A stretch of DNA of 64,000 bases from Nanobdellota archaeon (GTDB lineage: Archaea; Nanoarchaeota; Nanoarchaeia; Parvarchaeales; Parvarchaeaceae): the NCBI GenBank assembly GCA_021796445.1, contig JAKACB010000001.1, forward strand, positions 42,230 to 106,229, given 5' to 3'. How positions within the stretch are numbered: position 1 is the first letter of the stretch; the number at the start of each line of letters is the position of its first letter. Under the pieces are notes generated by a model, which worked only from the letters and a program-made list of their open reading frames with translations, did not search any database and was not told the origin of the DNA. Positions 58,849-64,000 of the stretch are shown here, one piece after another. The translations under genes and the position numbers were made by a program.

Positions 58849-58858
58849 CATTTAAAGA
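58849..58858 (+). promoter_or_regulatory. TATA element of GH57 gene
   Basis: The element acatttaaag is centred about 25 bases before the ATG at 58878, consistent with leaderless transcription. Confidence 0.5.
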
Positions 58859-58877
58859 TTGGGGCGTATAAATAGGT

Positions 58878-60098
58878 ATGCCAAACGTAACCTTTTATTT
58901 TGAAGTGCATCAGCCTTACAGGCTGAAGAGAGTATACTCTTTCATAGAAGACAAGGAGTTCATAGATGTAGAAAAAAACAGGGAAATATTCAACAAAGTT
59001 GCAGATAAATGTTACATACCTATGACAAAGTTGCTCATAGACCTTGTAAAGGAATACCCAGAATTCAAGGTTAACTTTTCTTTGACTGGCGTTTTCATGG
59101 AGCAGGCCGAGATGTTCAGGCCGGAGGTCATACAGCTTTTTCAGGAGCTGTTTGACACTGGGAACATGGAACTGCTTGACGAAACATATTACCACTCTCT
59201 TTCGTATCTTATAGACAAGGAGGAGTTCATAGCGCAGGTAAAGCAGCACAAGTCACTGATGTACCATTATTTTAAATTCCATCCAAAAATATTTAGAAAC
59301 ACTGAAGCGTTGTACTCAAACGATATCGCAGAAACAGTGGCTAAAATGGGTTACAATGGAATAATAGCAGAGGGCTGGGACAGGATATTGGGATGGCGTT
59401 CACCAAATTATATTTACAAGGATCCTGGGGAAAAGATAAAGGTTCTTTTGAGAAATTACAAGCTAAGTGACGACATAGCCTTCAGGTTTTCAACTCCAAC
59501 GTGGAATGAATTTCCTTTGACTGCTGATAAATACTCTAACTGGGTGGCAAACAATGAAGGAAGCACAGTAAACCTTTTTATGGACTATGAAACGTTTGGT
59601 GAACATCAATGGAAAGAAACAGGGATATTCGATTTTATGAAAGATCTGCCGGGCAAGCTTATAAGCAAAGGAGTAGGATTCAACAAGGTCTCTGAGGCAA
59701 TCAAGCAAAAGGCAACAGGCATAGTGGATGTGCCGTATTATCTTTCATGGGCGGATATGGATAGAGACTTATCAGCATGGCTTGGAAACCAGATGCAGGA
59801 TGCGGCATTTAATAAATTAAAATCAATGGAGAAGGAAGTTCTACTTTCAGGGAATGAGGAGCTGATAAAAAGATGGAGGATACTCCAGACTTCTGATAAC
59901 TTTTATTACATGTGCACAAAATGGTTTTCCGATGGGGACATACACAAATATTTTAATGCTTACTCTTCACCGTATGTTGCATACCTGAATTATATGAACA
60001 TAATCTCGCAGCTTGATTCTATGGTCAAAGCCTTCTTAAAGCAGCGTCATAAGCCTCAAGATAAACAGGAAGGAATTTCTCCCAGCCAAATTGATTAG
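58878..60098 (+). CDS. Glycoside hydrolase family 57, alpha-amylase-like
   Basis: GH57 enzyme of 406 residues, acting on alpha-glucans such as glycogen. HQPYRLKR (11-18) is conserved region 1; IIAEGWDRIL holds the likely catalytic Glu and MDYETFGEHQ the acid/base Asp. No signal peptide, so intracellular. The 3' end overlaps the opposing glycogen synthase by 74 bases, and the two together suggest storage polysaccharide turnover. Confidence 0.92.
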   Translation: MPNVTFYFEVHQPYRLKRVYSFIEDKEFIDVEKNREIFNKVADKCYIPMTKLLIDLVKEYPEFKVNFSLTGVFMEQAEMFRPEVIQLFQELFDTGNMELLDETYYHSLSYLIDKEEFIAQVKQHKSLMYHYFKFHPKIFRNTEALYSNDIAETVAKMGYNGIIAEGWDRILGWRSPNYIYKDPGEKIKVLLRNYKLSDDIAFRFSTPTWNEFPLTADKYSNWVANNEGSTVNLFMDYETFGEHQWKETGIFDFMKDLPGKLISKGVGFNKVSEAIKQKATGIVDVPYYLSWADMDRDLSAWLGNQMQDAAFNKLKSMEKEVLLSGNEELIKRWRILQTSDNFYYMCTKWFSDGDIHKYFNAYSSPYVAYLNYMNIISQLDSMVKAFLKQRHKPQDKQEGISPSQID

Positions 60099-61794
60099 CT
60101 AGATCGTTAGCAGATATCTTCAATTTCAAAAGGTCATCATCATCCATAAGAGCTATCTTAAGCATGTCTTTTGCTATCTGCGTTATTGAGTCTTCCCTCT
60201 TTCTTCCAAGCATTCTTTCAACAAAAACTCCTTTGTATCCATCATTATAATCATTTAACAGGTACTGGCCAAAGCCGCTGTAATCCGATGTAAAGGAAAT
60301 TGACATGTAGGCTGCAGCTTCCAAAGGAGTATAGCCGAAAGGCTCATACTTTGAAAGGAAAAATCCTGCAGTTGAAAGGGCAAGCATTTCATAGTAAGTA
60401 AGGTTAAGCAGCTCATCGCCAACGGCAAGGTATTTTGGATAGAATACAACTTTTACGTGGTTTTCTACCGAGTTATTAAGGTTGTTTTCCCTGAGTTTGT
60501 TTATTATTGCGTCGTTGTTTTCAGGATATGAAAGTATGAAAGGAGTAAGCGGTGGGTTTGTAGGTTTCGGCCTCCTAAGTTGTTTAATCAGCCTTTTCGA
60601 GTCATTTATTATCTTGCTGTAAGCTTTGTCAACATTTCCTTCTTCCAGTTCTATTGAAGAGGCTATAACCGAATCGAAATTTTTCACGTCTTCATCTAAG
60701 GCGGATTTTATGCTCATATAAGTGAGATAGTTTGCCACTACGTCATTTCTCACCCCTATCGTACCAGAAGGAACAGCTATGAGTGCGATGACATAGCTGC
60801 CGTCTGTAAGCATCTTATCAAGCTTTCCAAGTGCATCTATGAAAACATCATAGCCTTTGTCATAAAATTCATACCTGCCGCTTGTTATGAACACCCTTAT
60901 GTTGCCTGGATTAATGTCATAATAAGGGAGGAAATATGCATTTAGAAAGTTGTCAAGTTTCTTCTTTGCATTTACTCTCATAGAAGTAAGTTCATCTGTT
61001 AGCGGAAGGTTATCCGTGTCTATTCCGTTTATTGTCACAAAATCCGGTTTCTTGCCCAGGATTATATTTGCTTCCTTTGCCACTACTCTGCTGACAGCAG
61101 TGAATATAGTTGCGTTGAATGCTCCCGCCTTTTCAGTGAAATGCTTTGCTGCTACCCCATACTTATAAGGCATGTCTGGTGTTATTCCTGTGTTTGCAAT
61201 CACATATGCGTTTGTGTTTCCACCGGAATAGGAGATGGCCCTTCCAAGCACGGTGGCATGGACCGTGAATACCGTAGGTATTTTCACGTTTTTGTATTTT
61301 AAGTAAAGTATTGCTCCCGCAGAGAGCCATTCATGGACCTGCACAACTATAGACTGCTTTATTGTTTTGCTTAATGCTTCTATGACCGCTCCAGCAGCAT
61401 ACGACCATGCAAGCGGTTCATTGTAATCTTCTGGTGAGTTCAATGAGTCTATCTTAAAGTTGTCCCAGAAATCCTTCTTTATCTCATTTATGTGCTTATT
61501 CTCAAAGTCCTTTGCATCTATCAATATAAGATTTACATCATTCGCAGATGACCACTTTCCAAAGTATATCTTTAAGCCATCAAGCTTTATGTTAGCCATT
61601 GCGTCTTTTATGTACTGTGGAGGCTGGCTTTCCATGAATTCAACGGCCGCCTGATTTGGATTATAAAACCCTATAGCTAGGTAGTTGTCCCCGAATTGTT
61701 TTTTCATGTATGATGATTTGGATGTCAAAACTGTCCATATTCCCCCCACCTTATTGCCTGCTTCAAATGAGACCTCTATGAGAAATTTATCCAT
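60025..61794 (-). CDS. Glycogen synthase, GT3-type
   Basis: A 589-residue glycosyltransferase with the eukaryote-like GT3 pattern: KVGGIWTVLTSK at the N-terminus (nucleotide-sugar loop), VFTVHATVLGRA, NGID, and KYEPFGYTPLEAAAYM (donor site with E-x7-E). It adds glucose from a nucleotide sugar to glycogen. Length is shorter than animal enzymes but normal for archaeal ones. The last 74 bases overlap the opposing GH57 gene. Confidence 0.88.
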   Translation of the reverse strand: MDKFLIEVSFEAGNKVGGIWTVLTSKSSYMKKQFGDNYLAIGFYNPNQAAVEFMESQPPQYIKDAMANIKLDGLKIYFGKWSSANDVNLILIDAKDFENKHINEIKKDFWDNFKIDSLNSPEDYNEPLAWSYAAGAVIEALSKTIKQSIVVQVHEWLSAGAILYLKYKNVKIPTVFTVHATVLGRAISYSGGNTNAYVIANTGITPDMPYKYGVAAKHFTEKAGAFNATIFTAVSRVVAKEANIILGKKPDFVTINGIDTDNLPLTDELTSMRVNAKKKLDNFLNAYFLPYYDINPGNIRVFITSGRYEFYDKGYDVFIDALGKLDKMLTDGSYVIALIAVPSGTIGVRNDVVANYLTYMSIKSALDEDVKNFDSVIASSIELEEGNVDKAYSKIINDSKRLIKQLRRPKPTNPPLTPFILSYPENNDAIINKLRENNLNNSVENHVKVVFYPKYLAVGDELLNLTYYEMLALSTAGFFLSKYEPFGYTPLEAAAYMSISFTSDYSGFGQYLLNDYNDGYKGVFVERMLGRKREDSITQIAKDMLKIALMDDDDLLKLKISANDLANQFGWEKFLPVYLEAYDAALRRL

Positions 61795-61840
61795 TACTTT
61801 ATTAATTGTTGGTAGAATAAAAAACTATCTTAGCAGAAAG

Positions 61841-61853
61841 CTTTATTTATATC
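61841..61853 (+). promoter_or_regulatory. TATA element of trxB
   Basis: The element ctttatttatatc is centred 25 bases before the ATG at 61872, consistent with a leaderless mRNA. Confidence 0.5.
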
Positions 61854-61871
61854 GTATGATATATAGAAAGA

Positions 61872-62792
61872 ATGGTAGAAAAGTTGATAATAATAGGCTC
61901 CGGGCCGGCAGGCTATACTGCTGCAATATATGCTGTAAGAGATGGTCTAAATCCATTGTTGATAAGGGGCTTTGAAATAGGCGGCCAGCTTATGCTTACC
62001 TCTCAAGTGGAAAACTTTCCTGGTTTTAAATCAATTTTAGGGCCGGATCTTATGGACAAAATGGCTGATCAGGTTAAGGCATTGAACTGCAGAGTCATAG
62101 ATGATAACGTTTCCAAGGTTGATTTAAGTGTTTATCCATACAAAGTTTTCGTTGGCGAAAAGGAATATGAAACCTATTCCATAATAATATCAACTGGCGC
62201 ATCAGCAAGGTGGCTTGGATTAGAAAACGAAAAAAGACTGATAGGGAAGGGAGTTTCTGGCTGTGCAGTCTGTGATGGGGCATTCTTCAAAAACAAAAAA
62301 GTTGTAGTTGTAGGCGGTGGAGATAGTGCAATGGAAGATGCAAGTTACCTTTCAACGCTTACAAGTTCAGTGACTTTGATACACAGAAGGCATGAGTTCC
62401 GGGCCAGTAAAATAATGCAGGACAGGGTGCTTTCAAACAAGAAAATAAACATAATCTGGGACAGTGAAGTAATAGACGTATTGGGAAAGGAGCATGTAGA
62501 GGGCGTTAAGATAAAAAACCTGAAAACAAATGAAGAAACCGAATTAAAGACAGACGGCCTTTTCCTTGCGATAGGACACAACCCAAATACAGACATGTTT
62601 AAAGGCTACATTGACTTGGATGAAAACGGTTACATAAAGACAAGGGATTTTACAAAGACAAGTAAGGAAGGAGTATTTGCAGCCGGCGACGTGCAGGATA
62701 GGCGTTACAAGCAAGCGGTTATAGCGGCAGGCTGGGGAAGCATGTGCGCAATAGATGCAAGAAAGTTTTTAGAGGAAAAGGGCTTAAATTGA
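61872..62792 (+). CDS. trxB: Thioredoxin reductase
   Basis: FAD/NAD(P)H-dependent disulfide reductase of 306 residues. GSGPAG (9-14) is the FAD site, CAVCDG (near 131-136) the redox-active pair, and VVVGGGDSAME the NADPH site; FAAGDVQD closes the FAD domain. It supplies reducing power to thioredoxins in the cytoplasm, complementing the outward-facing thioredoxin-like protein at 45655. Its end overlaps the opposing GalT gene by 9 bases. Confidence 0.95.
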   Translation: MVEKLIIIGSGPAGYTAAIYAVRDGLNPLLIRGFEIGGQLMLTSQVENFPGFKSILGPDLMDKMADQVKALNCRVIDDNVSKVDLSVYPYKVFVGEKEYETYSIIISTGASARWLGLENEKRLIGKGVSGCAVCDGAFFKNKKVVVVGGGDSAMEDASYLSTLTSSVTLIHRRHEFRASKIMQDRVLSNKKINIIWDSEVIDVLGKEHVEGVKIKNLKTNEETELKTDGLFLAIGHNPNTDMFKGYIDLDENGYIKTRDFTKTSKEGVFAAGDVQDRRYKQAVIAAGWGSMCAIDARKFLEEKGLN

Positions 62793-63755
62793 TCCTACAA
62801 TTTCCTTGAATTTTTTAGTGTAGTCTTCAGGCACCATAGTATTAACGAACACATTCTGCCCAAGTTCTATGCCTGCCAAATTCGAAAGCCTTGGATAAAC
62901 CTCTATGTGCATGTGGTAATCCTTCTCTTTTTTGTTCTCATGTATGACAAAGTTGTACGCCTGCTCACCAAACAGCTTTTTATTTGTTTGTATTAATTTT
63001 TTCAGTCCTTCAACAAGCTCTTCCTTTTCTTCCTGGCTCAAATCCATTATGTAATTCACATGTCTTTTCGGTAAGATCATGGACTCACCAGCAAATCTTG
63101 ATCCATAAGGTGCAATAGCTATTATCTTTTCAGTTTCAAACAAAATTCTTCCCTCCTCTTTCTTTATCGCATCTTCGTAAATGCAGGAATTGTTTTCTTT
63201 TAGGTAATTCTTTGCTATCTCTATTTCTATTGCCGGCGTGCCGAGTATTTCAGGCCATGCTATTATCTGCGTATGTGGATGGCCTATGCTTGCACCCCCA
63301 GAGGCTCCATAATTTTTAAAGACCATTACGTGCTTTATGTAGTTCCTTGAATACAGGTCCTCTTCCCTTTCTATTAAGGTATTCAGCCATTCAAGTGATT
63401 TTTTCAGGTTCATGTTTTCAAATTTATCGAAGTGCTTTGGGCTCTCTATCAAAACTTCATTGTATCCATACCCCGATATAGATGAAAAAAAGCCGTTTTC
63501 ATATTCTAATGGAGTATGGCCTTCTAGCTCAGGAAACTTGTTTCTTATCACCATTGTAGTCCAAGGCTCATTTACGTGCATTATCTCAAGATTTACTCTG
63601 TCTACTGTATCAGGTTCAAAAGGGCAGTCTTTAAGGTTTTTTGCGCCTTCATCTTCTATCTCTAATTCCTTTGGCCTGTGGTCCCTGCCCGGAACTATTA
63701 CTGAATAGTATCCAGTCCTGTAGTCTTTCCTTATCTCGCTGTATTGGCTGTCCAT
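62784..63755 (-). CDS. galT: Galactose-1-phosphate uridylyltransferase-like enzyme (second copy)
   Basis: GalT-family enzyme of 323 residues. The nucleophile motif is HPHTQ (in SIGHPHTQIIAW), with YHMHIEVYPR near the end; the CPFEPD segment aligns with the zinc-knuckle region of GalT. It is a clear paralogue of 22048-23028 with intact histidines. Which sugar phosphate each copy uses cannot be decided. Both copies overlap a convergent neighbour by 9 bases. Confidence 0.9.
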   Translation of the reverse strand: MDSQYSEIRKDYRTGYYSVIVPGRDHRPKELEIEDEGAKNLKDCPFEPDTVDRVNLEIMHVNEPWTTMVIRNKFPELEGHTPLEYENGFFSSISGYGYNEVLIESPKHFDKFENMNLKKSLEWLNTLIEREEDLYSRNYIKHVMVFKNYGASGGASIGHPHTQIIAWPEILGTPAIEIEIAKNYLKENNSCIYEDAIKKEEGRILFETEKIIAIAPYGSRFAGESMILPKRHVNYIMDLSQEEKEELVEGLKKLIQTNKKLFGEQAYNFVIHENKKEKDYHMHIEVYPRLSNLAGIELGQNVFVNTMVPEDYTKKFKEIVGSI

Positions 63756-63870
63756 TCCTTATTAAAGGAATTTTTCAATTTAAAGTTTTAATGGTTTTTC
63801 TGTTTGTATCAAATGCTTAAATGTTGATAAGATAATCTGGATTGCAAAATCATTTAAAACAGTGGAAAAC

Positions 63871-63880
63871 TTTAAATATA
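63871..63880 (+). promoter_or_regulatory. TATA element of thermosome gene
   Basis: tttaaatata preceded by the purine-rich ggaaaac (BRE-like). Expected start of transcription is near 63900, leaving a leader of about 50 bases, longer than for most neighbours. Confidence 0.6.
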
Positions 63881-63903
63881 ACACTAAGCTCTATTAGAGA
63901 TAT

Positions 63904-63921
63904 CAATGCAAGCATGCATTG
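63904..63921 (+). promoter_or_regulatory. Hairpin at 5' end of thermosome leader
   Basis: caatgca (63904-63910) and tgcattg (63915-63921) form a perfect 7-bp stem with the loop agca. It would lie at the very start of the mRNA, or act as a DNA operator at the transcription start, for example for a heat-shock regulator. Confidence 0.6.
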
Positions 63922-63938
63922 AACATATCTAAGTTATT

Positions 63939-63948
63939 AGGAGGAGGT
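63939..63948 (+). promoter_or_regulatory. Strong Shine-Dalgarno of thermosome gene
   Basis: aggaggaggt ends 5 bases before the ATG at 63954. It is far stronger than sites elsewhere in the window, where many genes appear leaderless. Confidence 0.75.
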
Positions 63949-63953
63949 ACAAT

Positions 63954-64000
63954 ATGGCAGAAGGAATTCAACCGATTTTCATCTTACCAGAAGGATATAA
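63954..64000 (+). CDS. thsA: Thermosome (group II chaperonin) subunit, 3'-truncated by window edge
   Basis: Only 15 residues are visible (MAEGIQPIFILPEGY). The QPIFILPEG start is typical of archaeal thermosome subunits, which form an ATP-driven double-ring protein-folding chamber. The gene has a TATA element, a leader hairpin and a strong ribosome binding site, in keeping with a highly expressed, possibly heat-regulated gene. The rest lies beyond the window. Confidence 0.8.
   Translation, partial: MAEGIQPIFILPEGY

Noticed and set aside
58696..58851. N-terminal extension of the MDR oxidoreductase
   Set aside because: It passes through tRNA-Glu; the family begins at MKAW (58695).
1..64000. 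CRISPR arrays, insertion sequences, rRNA genes, inteins
   Set aside because: No regular direct repeats, transposase motifs, rRNA sequence or intein splice motifs were seen in the parts read.

Overview
The window looks like a low-GC, gene-dense archaeal chromosome, most likely a DPANN archaeon of the Micrarchaeota/Parvarchaeota (ARMAN) kind. The evidence is archaeal information-processing genes (TFB, aIF5B, a SelB-like GTPase, KsgA, Trm1, GINS, a Hef-type helicase, eL15, eL33/L35Ae, thermosome), archaeal SecF-SecD order, many class III (prepilin-type) signal peptides, tRNA genes without encoded CCA, and TATA boxes about 25-28 nt before many start codons (leaderless transcripts). The exact rank cannot be fixed from the sequence alone. 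There is no CRISPR array, insertion sequence, rRNA gene or gene-free stretch above 300 bases.

Layout. 0-5 kb: a 5'-truncated SMC, converging on an operon of an HhH-GPD-like protein, a zinc ribbon and KsgA. 5.1-7.6 kb: a ribosomal run L2-S19-L22-S3-L29, with L29 nested in the end of S3; L3/L4/L23 upstream and S17/L14 downstream are missing from their usual places. 7.6-9 kb: two SHOCT-like membrane proteins. 9-14.3 kb: the membrane arm of complex I (J-K-L-M-N). 14.4-19.3 kb: phosphoesterase, SPFH protein, HAD hydrolase, a tRNA-Thr with an odd T-loop, an uncharacterised protein, TatD and tRNase Z. 19.4-20.9 kb: a pilin helix fused to a DUF2341-like lectin-type region. 21-32.6 kb: SelB-like GTPase, GalT, sugar nucleotidyltransferases (one with a fused ribbon-helix-helix domain), NDK, a dCTP-deaminase relative, aIF5B, a glycosyltransferase, a pilin, TFB and Trm1.

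32.6-43.2 kb is the most unusual part. An NTase-HEPN-like protein sits with L35Ae. A 575-residue protein of unknown family leads an operon of four miniature membrane proteins followed by GINS and Hef. Facing it is a five-gene operon of membrane-anchored, cysteine-rich exported proteins, including a fifth miniature protein. 43.2-51 kb: tRNA-Thr(CGT), MinD, a shrunken TtuA/Ncs6-like protein that has lost its catalytic core, and a secF-secD operon that also carries a degenerate GalT-like protein, an anchored exported protein, a membrane-anchored thioredoxin-like protein and a winged-helix regulator. 51-58.7 kb: three more pilins, Nudix, a bacterial-type CoaD, a zincin, an RMD1-like protein, a HAD hydrolase, a TraB-like protein and an MDR oxidoreductase. 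58.7-64 kb: tRNA-Glu, GH57 amylase and GT3 glycogen synthase (overlapping tail to tail), thioredoxin reductase, a second GalT and the start of a thermosome gene behind a structured leader.

Taken together, the window devotes much coding space to building a cell surface. It has at least six pilin-like proteins plus anchored cysteine-rich proteins, the Sec machinery to export them, a membrane thioredoxin-fold protein that could make their disulfides, and sugar-nucleotide/glycosyltransferase genes that could glycosylate them (many N-X-S/T sites are visible). Linking these into one surface system is inference from location, topology and cysteine content. Genome compaction is extreme: nine of fourteen convergent gene pairs overlap at their 3' ends, and several divergent pairs share or interleave promoters.
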